DNA of 64,000 nt from the NCBI RefSeq assembly GCF_900129975.1, contig NZ_FSRG01000004.1:186001-250000 (forward strand), written 5' to 3'. This document shows positions 34,849-42,910 of this stretch, piece after piece. The position numbers and the translations under genes were made by a program. The DNA is from Halodesulfovibrio marinisediminis DSM 17456. GTDB lineage: Bacteria; Desulfobacterota; Desulfovibrionia; Desulfovibrionales; Desulfovibrionaceae. Position 1 is the first letter of the stretch; every line of letters begins with the position of its first letter. The notes under the pieces are model-generated. The model had not been told where the DNA came from and made no database searches. It saw only the letters and a list, made by a program, of their open reading frames with translations.

Positions 34849-35208
34849 CCCTGAGTTGTATCTGTGTGGGGGGATACAACCAAGTGCCTGTGCTACGAGG
34901 CGTTCAGTCTGCCCTGGGGTGTGTGAGGGGGACTGAGTATCAACACGTTTTTAACGAGGAGTATGTATTGCTGTCTCTTTTGCATCTGCCACAATGCTGT
35001 AAGAGCAAGCTTTGTTTGCAATGTTACTTGCGTTCTCTATGCTGTTTGATTCTATATAAGCATAGAGCGTGCCAAAACTTTAAAGTATTAAAATTCAACA
35101 CATTGTGGCTGAAGAGGGAGGAGCGCATAAAAAACATGTGCAAAGTTTGCACCTCGTAAAATTTATTTGTGCAATCTCATGTGTGCAAAAATTGCACATG
35201 TGCAGTCT
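34849..35208. other. Gene-poor stretch with short inverted repeats
   Basis: No credible gene. TTGTATC-N10-GATACAA lies at 34856-34879. Near the right end are GTGCAAA-G-TTTGCAC (35138-35152) and TGTGCAA-AAA-TTGCACA (35182-35198), which share their core with the terminator after the DUF523 gene. The first is followed on the minus strand by ATGTTTTTTATG, so it may be a second terminator. Confidence 0.55.
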
Positions 35209-35242
35209 CGAAAAAATATGTGCATAATTGAAATCTGCACAT
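35209..35242 (-). terminator. Terminator of the DUF523 gene
   Basis: On the minus strand ATGTGCA-N11-TGCACAT is followed by ATTTTTTC, starting one base after the stop codon. Confidence 0.65.
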
Positions 35243-35243
35243 G

Positions 35244-35654
35244 TTAGTCTGTGCAGGTAACTTCAAGTCCCATAGCGAGCATTCGCTCTGCGAACAGACC
35301 GTTTCCTGCAATTTTTACTCCTGAAAACGAGCCATCATAAATGATGCCTGCTCCGCACGATGGAGAACGGGATTTTAAGATTGCCTTAGTGCAGCCAGCC
35401 AGTTCAACAAGCTTTGTTGCTTCCTCCACGCCTTGAAGCATCTGTTCTGTAATATCAACTCCGTCCTTAGATATAGCACGTCCGTTTTTTAGCTCAAAAG
35501 GTGTGCGTGGAGTAGGAAAGCCTCCTAACTGCTCAGGACATAACGGTAACGCACGTCCTTCCCTAATGAGCTGTTGAACGTGTTCGTTTGCAGTGTTCCC
35601 ACCATCATATCTACAGTTACAGCCTGCCAGACAGGCGCTTACAACGTATTCCAT
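35244..35654 (-). CDS. DUF523 family protein
   Basis: A 136-residue protein with the family's conserved Cys segments: VSACLAGCNCRYDG at the N-terminus, LPLCPEQLGGFPTPR in the middle and LKSRSPSCGAG near residue 92. The Cys arrangement suggests a metal or Fe-S cluster, but the biochemical role is not established to my knowledge. It is monocistronic, followed by a series of hairpins. Confidence 0.88.
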   Translation of the reverse strand: MEYVVSACLAGCNCRYDGGNTANEHVQQLIREGRALPLCPEQLGGFPTPRTPFELKNGRAISKDGVDITEQMLQGVEEATKLVELAGCTKAILKSRSPSCGAGIIYDGSFSGVKIAGNGLFAERMLAMGLEVTCTD

Positions 35655-35921
35655 TGTGCATTCTCCATATAATAATACCGGTTAGGCAATGCCTCTAGCA
35701 TCCATTGTACAGGGCGACAAGAGAGCTTTGTGCCCCGTAGGATAGGACGTTGTTTTTATTTTATAAAATGTTTGGGGTGTATGGAAATTGAACGCATGCG
35801 TAAAAATTACACAGCAACTAAAAGCAAATTGGCGTGTGATTGTATGCTTTTTTTACAGGGAAGAAGTTCTTTTAAAAGGCATTGTATATACTGTTTGTAA
35901 AAGCAATATGTTGTAGTGCTT

Positions 35922-35937
35922 GGCATACTGGTTGCTT
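35922..35937 (+). promoter_or_regulatory. Sigma-54 (-24/-12) promoter of the His/Gly-rich secreted protein
   Basis: TGGCATACTGGTTGCT matches TGGCAC-N5-TTGCW with the invariant GG and GC exactly 10 bases apart and one mismatch. The predicted start near 35949 gives a 30-base leader. The rest of the 324-bp gap 35655-35978 shows no other clear element. Confidence 0.7.
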
Positions 35938-35978
35938 TATCCGGAATACAACCAAGAAAAAAACTATTGGAGTATATT

Positions 35979-36290
35979 ATGAATAAAAAATTTATTGTAA
36001 TTGCAGCAGCAATGATGGTTATGACCGGATCAATGGCATTTGCAGCAGCTAATGTGTCTAATACTCAGATGCCAATGCAGCAAAACCAGTACATGCAACA
36101 TAATGGGTACAATGGGGAGATGCCAATGCAGTATAATGGAAATAATGGTCAGCATGGCCAGCACATGTACCAGCTTTCAGATAAAGCAAAGTCAAATTCT
36201 ACTTCTATGTGGGATTCTGTATGCAACTTTTTTGGAATGCACGGTGGACATGGTAGCCACGGTGGACACAATGGAGGAAGGCATATGTAG
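35979..36290 (+). CDS. Small secreted Met/Asn/His/Gly-rich protein
   Basis: A 103-residue protein with a clear Sec signal peptide (KKFIVIAAAMMVMTGSMAFA, cut before AAN). The mature part has Met/Gln/Asn-rich imperfect repeats (QMPMQQNQYMQHNGYNGE, then MPMQYNGNNGQHGQHM), a single Cys in the segment SMWDSVCNFFGMHGG and a His/Gly tail (HGGHGSHGGHNGGRHM). The His and Met content suggests periplasmic metal binding (Cu, Ni or Zn), but this is inference and I recognise no family. GGAG precedes the ATG, a sigma-54 promoter lies upstream and a terminator downstream, so it is a single-gene regulated unit. Confidence 0.8.
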   Translation: MNKKFIVIAAAMMVMTGSMAFAAANVSNTQMPMQQNQYMQHNGYNGEMPMQYNGNNGQHGQHMYQLSDKAKSNSTSMWDSVCNFFGMHGGHGSHGGHNGGRHM

Positions 36291-36355
36291 CAGGCTGGCT
36301 AGATTGTATTTGGAATCAGTTCATCTAGTCTATTGAGATACACGATAAGCGTTAA

Positions 36356-36396
36356 TAAAGCAGCCGGAGTCTGTAACAGACTCCGGCTGCTTTATT
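36356..36396. terminator. Bidirectional terminator
   Basis: AAAGCAGCCGGAGTCTG-TAA-CAGACTCCGGCTGCTTT, between the secreted-protein gene and the convergent glnA. Confidence 0.92.
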
Positions 36397-36414
36397 TATT
36401 TGAATGACGTGTGA

Positions 36415-37764
36415 CTACAGAATTGGAAGGTATTTGCGAAGTTCAAACTCAGAAACATGGGTGCGGTATTCGTCCCACTCGATAAATTTGTTCTTTACAA
36501 GGTTGGAGTGCATGTGCTCACCAAGAATGCTCTTCATCAACTCGGAGTCTTTCAAGTGTGTAACAGCCTCATGTAAGGAGCCCGGAAGAGACTCAATGCC
36601 TTTCGCAGTGAGGTCTTCAGTTTCCATTGCAAAGATATTTTCTTCAACTGCAGCCGTAAGTTCGTAGCCTTTTTCTATGCCCTCAAGGCCGGCACCAAGT
36701 GTTGCAGCAAAGCAAAGGTAAGGGTTTGCAGCAGGGTCTGGACTGCGCAATTCAATGCGTGTGGCCTGTTCTTTGCCTGGCTTATAGCATGGCACGCGGA
36801 TAAGTGATGATCTGTTGCACTGTGCCCATGCAACGTACACAGGAGCTTCGAAACCCGGTAACAGACGCTTGTAGGAGTTAACCCATTGGTTAGTAATACA
36901 AGTGTATTCCTTAGCGTGCTTAAGGAGGCCTGCGATGTAGCTGCGTGCTTCCGAAGAGAGGTTGTGTGGATCGTTTGCATCAAAGAATGCGTTTTTGCCG
37001 TTTTTAAACAAGGACTGATGTACATGCATGCCGGAGCCGTTTTCACCGAAGAGCGGCTTAGGCATAAACGTAGCGTAACAACCGTGTTTACGGGCAATTT
37101 CTTTTACGACCACCTTATAGGTCATGGCGATATCAGCCATTCTGAGAGCTTCGGAGTAGCGAAGGTCAATTTCGTGCTGTGAAGGAGCTACTTCATGGTG
37201 AGAGTATTCAACATCTACGCCCATTTTTTCCAAGGCAAAAATGATTTCGCGGCGAACGTCGTTGCCCATGTCGAGAGGTGGCGCGTCAAAATAGCCACCG
37301 GAGTCGAGAGCCTGCGGGTTCTTGGAGTCAGTAAAGAGGAAAAATTCCAGTTCAGGTCCTACATAGTAGGTGTATCCTTTCTGAGCAGCTTTTTCGATGA
37401 GCTTGCGCAGGATGTAGCGTGGATCGCCTTCGTATGGAGTGCCATCCGGATTTTTGATGTCGCAGAACATGCGAGCTACCGGACGGTCGAATGGACGCCA
37501 TGAGCAAATCTGGAATGTGGTTGCGTCTGGATATGCTACCATGTCGGATTCTTCAATGCGGGTGAAGCCGAGGATTGAAGAACCGTCAAAGCCCATACCT
37601 TCTTCAAAAGCTGCTTCCAGTTCTTTAGGTGTCACCTGAAAACTTTTAAGTGTACCTAATATGTCAACGAACCAGAACTGAACAAAACTAATGTTATGTT
37701 CTTTTACTGCACGGATAACGTCGTCACCGTTTTTGCAATTAAAAACCGTATATTCTTCTCTCAC
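36415..37764 (-). CDS. glnA: Glutamine synthetase type I (alpha subtype)
   Basis: A 449-residue cytoplasmic enzyme making glutamine from glutamate, ammonia and ATP. Motifs are GFDGSSILGF, the metal/Glu site GPELEFFLF, SHHEVAPSQHEIDLR, NGSGMHVHQSL and the ATP site RSSLIRVPCY. Near the usual adenylylation loop the sequence reads VEENIFAM rather than NLYDLP, with no Tyr, so this is the GSI-alpha type, not expected to be controlled by adenylylation. It lies 327 bases downstream of GS-III on the same strand and is separated from it by a terminator. Confidence 0.95.
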   Translation of the reverse strand: MREEYTVFNCKNGDDVIRAVKEHNISFVQFWFVDILGTLKSFQVTPKELEAAFEEGMGFDGSSILGFTRIEESDMVAYPDATTFQICSWRPFDRPVARMFCDIKNPDGTPYEGDPRYILRKLIEKAAQKGYTYYVGPELEFFLFTDSKNPQALDSGGYFDAPPLDMGNDVRREIIFALEKMGVDVEYSHHEVAPSQHEIDLRYSEALRMADIAMTYKVVVKEIARKHGCYATFMPKPLFGENGSGMHVHQSLFKNGKNAFFDANDPHNLSSEARSYIAGLLKHAKEYTCITNQWVNSYKRLLPGFEAPVYVAWAQCNRSSLIRVPCYKPGKEQATRIELRSPDPAANPYLCFAATLGAGLEGIEKGYELTAAVEENIFAMETEDLTAKGIESLPGSLHEAVTHLKDSELMKSILGEHMHSNLVKNKFIEWDEYRTHVSEFELRKYLPIL

Positions 37765-38091
37765 AAAATACCTCCCAGTAAGGCAAGCCTGTTGATTTAG
37801 CTAACAGGAATCTTTGCCTGTTTCCTAAAAATCCTACAATTTTTACGGGGATACGTTGAGTTGTCTTAAAAATGATTGCGTTTTTTAAGGCTCTTCCCTG
37901 TTATTCACGGGCGCATCATTAAACAGCATCCAAATGAATAGCAAGCAGTTAAAAGCATCCTTGTTTACAAAAATGTCACATAATGTTTTTTTTTTCTATC
38001 CCTTATTTTATTAGCACAAAAAAAACTCCCCTGTCTCTTACAAGACAGGGGAGTAACTTTGCCTAAGAGGAGGCCGGCATGGTGGAGATAC
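37765..38091. other. Intergenic region between the two glutamine synthetase genes
   Basis: It holds the GS-III terminator (38017-38054) and the glnA leader. I did not find a convincing -24/-12 or -35/-10 pair for glnA. An all-T run of about 12 lies at 37985-37995. Confidence 0.4.
38017..38054 (-). terminator. GS-III terminator
   Basis: ACTCCCCTGTCT/AGACAGGGGAGT stem with a T8 run on the minus strand, 38 bases past the stop. Confidence 0.9.
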
Positions 38092-40272
38092 TTATTTGAT
38101 GAACAGCATTTCCTGATAGGTAGGTAGTGGCCAGAGATCGTCTGCTACGATTTCTTCCAGTCTGTCTGCGTACTCACGGAGTTCTGTCATAACTGGCAGT
38201 ACTTTGTTGCACAGGAACTGTGCGTGCTCCTGCTCGTCGGAGTGTTTCTGAGTAAGCATGGTTTCGAGTTCATTTGCAGCGGACTCAAGACCGTTCAGGT
38301 TTTCAGTAAGCGTAGTTAATGGCCCCTGAACACAACCCAGACCAAGTTCCTTCATGTTTAAGCAGTTGCGGGCAAGTTCAGTCTGGTAGCGAACTGCAGC
38401 AGGAAGGATAGAGGTGCGGGAAATTTTGATAGCAAGTCCAACTTCAGTCTGAATAGCATTGACGTACTGTTCAAAGAAGATGGAGGTACGGCTATCGAGT
38501 TCGCGCTTGGAGAGAACGCCAAAGCTTTCAAATAATTTCACACTTTCATCGGTGTTAAGTGCTGGCAGTGCTTCAGGAGTAGTGCGGAGGTTAGCAAGAC
38601 CGCGTTTTTCAGCTTCTACTGCCCATTCAGAAGAGTAGCCGTCACCGTTGAATATAACAGCATCATGCTCCTGAATGATTTCCTGAATAATTTTGGTTAC
38701 TGCATCGTTGAGTTCCCAGTTCTCACCGTACATGAGGTTCTCAAGACGGTTGGAAATGTAATCCAGAGAGTCAGCAAGAATAGTGTTAAGTATAAGCTGT
38801 GCACCGGCGATTGACTGGCTGGAGCCAACTGCACGGAACTCAAAACGGTTGCCTGTGAAAGCAAATGGGCTTGTACGGTTACGGTCACCTGCGTCCATTG
38901 GCAGTGGCGGCAAAGTGTCTACGCCTACACGCAGGATGCCTTTTGCTTTAGAGGTAACCTCGTCACCTTTTTTGATCTGCTCAAAAATATCGGTAAGCTG
39001 CTGTCCGAGGAAGATGGACATGATCGCCGGAGGTGCTTCGTTAGCGCCAAGACGGTGATCGTTGCTAGCGCATGCCACACTGGAGCGGAGCAGTGGGCCG
39101 TTTTTGTGAACCGCACGGATCATCGCTGCACAGAAAAGCAGGAACTGTGCGTTTTCATGCGGAGTTTCGCCTGGATCAAAAAGGCTGCCGAAGTCGCCAT
39201 TACCGATGGAGTAGTTCAAGTGTTTACCGGAACCGTTGATGCCTGCAAACGGTTTTTCGTGCATGAGACACGCCATACCGTAGCGTTTAGCAACACTTTT
39301 CAATACGCTCATGATCATCTGGTTATGGTCATTCGCGAGGTTGGAGTCCTCAAACATCGGAGCAATTTCGTACTGACCAGGTGCAACCTCGTTGTGACGG
39401 GTTTTTACTGGTACACCGAGTTTGTAGAGATCGCGTTCAACTTCGATCATGAAAGCGAGAACACGTTTAGGAATGGTGCCGAAGTAATGGTCGTCCTGTT
39501 CCTGACCTTTCGCAGGCTTTGCACCGAAAAGGGTGCGGCCGGCAAGATAGAGGTCCGGACGTGCGAAGTAGAAGTTGCGGTCAACAAGGAAATATTCCTG
39601 TTCAACACCGGCAAAGTTCTGAATGCGTCCAAAATTTTTGTGACCGAGCAGCTTGAGCAGGCGGCTAGTCTGAGTGTGAATTGCCTGGTTTGAACGAAGA
39701 AGCGGAGTTTTTTTGTCGAGAGCTTCGCCGGTCCAAGAAACAAACGCTGTCGGGATGCAAAGGAATACCCCGTTGTCGTTTTCTAAAAGGTATGCAGGGT
39801 TTGTAATGTCCCATGCAGTGTAGCCGCGCGCTTCAAAAGTGGTACGCAAACCGCCGTTAGGGAAGCTGGAGGCATCAGGTTCACCCTGAATAAGGGTAGA
39901 GCCGGAGAATTGAGCAATCGCACCGCCACGGCCGTCAGGCTCAAGGAAGCTGTCATGTTTTTCAGCGGTGAGGCCTGTCAGCGGGTAAAATACGTGTGTG
40001 TAATGTGTCGCACCTCTGGAGAGGGCCCACTCTTTCATTGCGGAAGCTACTGCATCTGCAATGGATGGGTCCATCTGCTCGCCATTTTCCATTGTGCGTT
40101 TGAGAGATTTGTACACAGGCTTAGGAAGGTGTTCCTGCATGACTTTGTCATTGAACACGTTACAGCCAAACAGGTCTGTTGGCTTCTCTTCAAGGAAGTT
40201 TAAAGGCTTACTTGTTGATGTTGTTTTGTTTACTGCCGAAATGGCGTTAAGTCTTGCTAACGATCCACTCAT
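38092..40272 (-). CDS. glnN: Glutamine synthetase type III
   Basis: A 726-residue GS of the large type III class. The N-terminus [18 protein letters not shown] and [20 protein letters not shown] are class signatures. The catalytic core shows [43 protein letters not shown] and [24 protein letters not shown] enzymes are dodecamers often induced under nitrogen limitation. A sigma-54 promoter and three palindromic sites lie upstream (40357-40535), indicating activator-dependent expression. The long C-terminal helical region is normal for the class. Confidence 0.96.
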   Translation of the reverse strand: MSGSLARLNAISAVNKTTSTSKPLNFLEEKPTDLFGCNVFNDKVMQEHLPKPVYKSLKRTMENGEQMDPSIADAVASAMKEWALSRGATHYTHVFYPLTGLTAEKHDSFLEPDGRGGAIAQFSGSTLIQGEPDASSFPNGGLRTTFEARGYTAWDITNPAYLLENDNGVFLCIPTAFVSWTGEALDKKTPLLRSNQAIHTQTSRLLKLLGHKNFGRIQNFAGVEQEYFLVDRNFYFARPDLYLAGRTLFGAKPAKGQEQDDHYFGTIPKRVLAFMIEVERDLYKLGVPVKTRHNEVAPGQYEIAPMFEDSNLANDHNQMIMSVLKSVAKRYGMACLMHEKPFAGINGSGKHLNYSIGNGDFGSLFDPGETPHENAQFLLFCAAMIRAVHKNGPLLRSSVACASNDHRLGANEAPPAIMSIFLGQQLTDIFEQIKKGDEVTSKAKGILRVGVDTLPPLPMDAGDRNRTSPFAFTGNRFEFRAVGSSQSIAGAQLILNTILADSLDYISNRLENLMYGENWELNDAVTKIIQEIIQEHDAVIFNGDGYSSEWAVEAEKRGLANLRTTPEALPALNTDESVKLFESFGVLSKRELDSRTSIFFEQYVNAIQTEVGLAIKISRTSILPAAVRYQTELARNCLNMKELGLGCVQGPLTTLTENLNGLESAANELETMLTQKHSDEQEHAQFLCNKVLPVMTELREYADRLEEIVADDLWPLPTYQEMLFIK

Positions 40273-40356
40273 GAAATCTCTCCTTTAAACTGATTCGCGC
40301 AATATAAAATGGTACATGCCTCGTAAGGCTTTTGCATGCTTCGTTGGTAAATATAA

Positions 40357-40372
40357 AGCATATATAGTGCCA
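40357..40372 (-). promoter_or_regulatory. Sigma-54 (-24/-12) promoter of GS-III
   Basis: On the minus strand TGGCACTATATATGCT: the -24 TGGCAC is perfect and GC lies exactly 10 bases after GG; one mismatch (ATGC for TTGC). It is 85 bases before the start codon. Confidence 0.75.
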
Positions 40373-40427
40373 GTTCTGTAAATACAGTGTGTTACAGAAA
40401 ATAGGTATTTAAGTTGAGTTGTAGATA

Positions 40428-40535
40428 TGACAATTTTGTCAGAAAGACAATGCTGAAAGTGCGCGTTTTAACAATATTGTCAAAAATGAGTCCATAAAAA
40501 TGTTGTATGGAGAAATTAGAATAACAATTTTGTAA
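40428..40535. promoter_or_regulatory. Three TGACAA-N2-TTGTCA palindromes: candidate enhancer sites for GS-III
   Basis: TGACAATTTTGTCA (40428-40441), TAACAATATTGTCA (40469-40482) and TAACAATTTTGTAA (40522-40535) lie 56 to 163 bases upstream of the -24 box, the usual distance for enhancer-binding activators. Centre spacings are 41 and 53 bases, near multiples of a helix turn (about 4 and 5). The motif differs from the NtrC consensus (TGCACC-N5-GGTGCA). Confidence 0.65.
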
Positions 40536-40718
40536 AAAGACATCTGTTCTGTGAGTATGTACCTACTTTAAGGGGCGGGGGCACTATGCAATTGTAATCG
40601 AATTATCACAATCCCAAATTTTTTGCCAAAGTAGTAATGAGCTGGAATCATAGTTTTTTTAAGTCGATTTTTTATTAAAAAACCGATAGGTGACTGAAAA
40701 ACTGATGTAATTATTATG

Positions 40719-40740
40719 CACTATCTTTTGAAATATAGTG
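40719..40740. repeat. Inverted repeat upstream of the OlsF-like gene
   Basis: CACTAT-N10-ATAGTG, 66 bases before the start codon; a possible operator. Confidence 0.4.
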
Positions 40741-40805
40741 TACGATGAAAGTACATTCATTAACCATAACATGTAGTAAGTGAATTTAGCCCTGAGAGGT
40801 TGGCC

Positions 40806-42608
40806 ATGATGAGACGGAGTATTGAAGATATAAATATTAATCTAGATTTTATTCCGCCTAAGGTTAAGAAGGTGTTGGCACCGATCAAAAAGCCATTGAT
40901 GCACATGACTCGTGTAGATGGGTTGTTTAATGTGTACGACAGCATCTCCCGGCGAGAAAATCCCCTTGATTTTTGTCAGAATGGATTGGAGATCTTAAAT
41001 GTAAAGATGGAGGCTCTGGGCAGAGGGCTGAGCGATATACCGCTGGATAAGCCGCTTGTTATCGTTTCCAACCATCCATTTGGCGGTATTGAAGGACTGG
41101 GGCTCATGGCAGAAATGTTGCCATTACGTCCTGAGTGTAAGTTCCTTGCGAATTTCTTACTTGGAGTCATGCCAGAGCTGCGTCCATGCATGATTGAAGT
41201 AAATCCTTTTGATACCAAAGAGGCTCGTCGTGCTAATGTCCGTGGACTTCGTAATGCCATTTCCCATGTTTCAGAAGGTGGAAGCCTTGTGGTGTTCCCT
41301 GCTGGAGAAGTTTCCCACCTTCAACCTAAACTGGGTGGTATTGTTGATCCTGTTTGGAACCGAAACGTAGCGCGAATTATCCGCAAAACTAATGCAGATG
41401 TTCTTCCTCTCTATTTCCATGGACGTAATAGCCTGTTCTTTAATATGATGGGCATGGTGCATCCTCTTGCACGCACAGCATTGCTTCCTGCACAGCTTTA
41501 TAACAAACGGAATAAGAAAATTACCTACAGCGTGGGGAATATTATCCCGTCAAGCATGCTGAAGACCTTTGCAACAGAAGATGATGTGACAAACTACCTG
41601 CGTGTACGTAGCTATTCACTTGCAAAGCGTCCTTCTTCCAAGAAATTTTTTATACCATTCAAAAAAGAAAAAGATCAGATGGAAATTGCAGAAGCTCGTC
41701 CGCATGATTCGCTTCTGAGAGAAATCGAAAATCTTCCGAAAGAGCAAATCTTAGTAAATGAAAACGGGTTTACCGTATTCGAAGCTCAAGCATTCCAGAT
41801 TCCGAACATGTTGCACGATCTTGGCCGCCTGCGTGAATTAACCTTCCGTCCTGTCGGGGAAGGTACAGGTCTCGATCTTGATCTCGATACTTACGATTAT
41901 GAATATGACCATCTTATCTTATGGGACGATAATAAAGAGTGTATTGCTGGAGCGTACCGTCTCGGTTGCACTGACAATATCGTTCCAAGAAGCGGCGTGA
42001 AAGGTATGTACTGCAGCACGCTGTTTAAATTTAAACCGGAGTTTTTCTCCCGTTTTGAACATGCAGTAGAGCTCGGTCGTGCTATTGTACATCCAGAATA
42101 TCAGAAGGACTACAGTCCGTTGATGTTGCTTTGGAAAGGGATCGGACAGTATATCCTTCGCCGTCCTGGTACACGTTATCTGTTTGGGCCATGTAGTTTG
42201 CCGCTCGAATTTAATCCATTTACGCTCATGACAGCTGTGGACTATCTGAAAGAGCATCATATCGACACAGAGCTTTCTAGTCTCGTAGCAGGCAAAAAAA
42301 CTCCTAAGCTCAAACTCCCGAAAGGTATTCCGTCAGCGTTCAATATCGCAGACCTCAGCTTCACCGGTCTCAACGGTCTCGTACGTGATATGGAAGATGG
42401 CAGAACTATGCCGATTCTTTTTAAGCACTACCTTCGCCTTGCAGGTAAAATTGGTGCGTTTCATGTTGATACTGCCTTCGGAAGTCTTGATGCATTTCTT
42501 ATGATTGACCTTTCTGAAACACCGTTGCGTATGCTCAAGCGTTACCTCGGTGATAAGGAGGCTGTGCAGTTACTTGAATCTTTTGAGGGAGCTGAAAAGT
42601 CATCTTAG
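40806..42608 (+). CDS. OlsF-like bifunctional acyltransferase (PlsC + GNAT/hemolysin domains)
   Basis: A 600-residue fusion. The N-terminal domain (about 60-265) is a lysophospholipid acyltransferase: VIVSNHPFGGIEGLG with catalytic His90, and VVFPAGEVSHLQP. The C-terminal domain (about 300-520) is a GNAT-like acyl-ACP N-acyltransferase of the hemolysin/OlsB type: IAGAYRLG, ELGRAIVHPEYQ and YLFGPCSLP. OlsF-type fusions make ornithine (or related amino-acid) lipids in two steps, so this gene may make an aminolipid. The usual acidic residue of the acyltransferase motif is Glu (GGIEG). GAGAGG precedes the ATG at 40806. Monocistronic. Confidence 0.85.
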   Translation: MMRRSIEDININLDFIPPKVKKVLAPIKKPLMHMTRVDGLFNVYDSISRRENPLDFCQNGLEILNVKMEALGRGLSDIPLDKPLVIVSNHPFGGIEGLGLMAEMLPLRPECKFLANFLLGVMPELRPCMIEVNPFDTKEARRANVRGLRNAISHVSEGGSLVVFPAGEVSHLQPKLGGIVDPVWNRNVARIIRKTNADVLPLYFHGRNSLFFNMMGMVHPLARTALLPAQLYNKRNKKITYSVGNIIPSSMLKTFATEDDVTNYLRVRSYSLAKRPSSKKFFIPFKKEKDQMEIAEARPHDSLLREIENLPKEQILVNENGFTVFEAQAFQIPNMLHDLGRLRELTFRPVGEGTGLDLDLDTYDYEYDHLILWDDNKECIAGAYRLGCTDNIVPRSGVKGMYCSTLFKFKPEFFSRFEHAVELGRAIVHPEYQKDYSPLMLLWKGIGQYILRRPGTRYLFGPCSLPLEFNPFTLMTAVDYLKEHHIDTELSSLVAGKKTPKLKLPKGIPSAFNIADLSFTGLNGLVRDMEDGRTMPILFKHYLRLAGKIGAFHVDTAFGSLDAFLMIDLSETPLRMLKRYLGDKEAVQLLESFEGAEKSS

Positions 42609-42658
42609 GAGGGCGCTCGGCGTGCTTTTTGTCTTTGGCGACTTAAGACTTCGCTAAA

Positions 42659-42790
42659 TAAAAGGGCTGTCCTACATAGTTAGGACAGCCCTTTTTTTAT
42701 TCGATGAAAGGTAGTGGAGCATAAGCCGGATGGTCTGTAAGAAACAGGCTAAACTCGCAAGCAAAAGTTTTAGGAGATTCTAAAGCCTTT
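42659..42790. repeat. Repeat family copy B: bidirectional terminator with conserved flank
   Basis: AAAGGGCTGTCCTA-CATAGT-TAGGACAGCCCTTT, then GATGAAAGGTAGTGGAGC, TAAGCCGG, CTCGCAAGCAAAAG and TTTTAGGAGATTC. It lies between the convergent OlsF-like and ttuA-like genes. The rest of the gap to 42910 shows no gene. Confidence 0.8.
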
Positions 42791-42910
42791 TTTTTAAGCG
42801 GTAGCTGTTTTCAAGGAACGAGATATTACAGATAGCGACGACGTAACAGGGCTCGTAAGCCGTCGGAAACAAGCGTCGCAGCTTCGCCGAAAGCTCCTAG
42901 CTGGTTAAGT

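Noticed and set aside
34880-34960. Possible 6S RNA (complementary CAGTCCCC-like strands)
   Set aside because: TCAGTCTGCCC and GGGGGACTGA pair, but the long closing stem and central bubble of 6S RNA could not be drawn.
34866-35159. 97-codon plus-strand open frame in the hairpin-rich region
   Set aside because: Cys/Leu-rich, no ribosome site, no recognisable family; likely accidental.
37765-38010. Sigma-54 promoter for glnA type I
   Set aside because: Several GC/GG dinucleotides occur, but no pair shows TGGC...TTGC with correct spacing on the minus strand.
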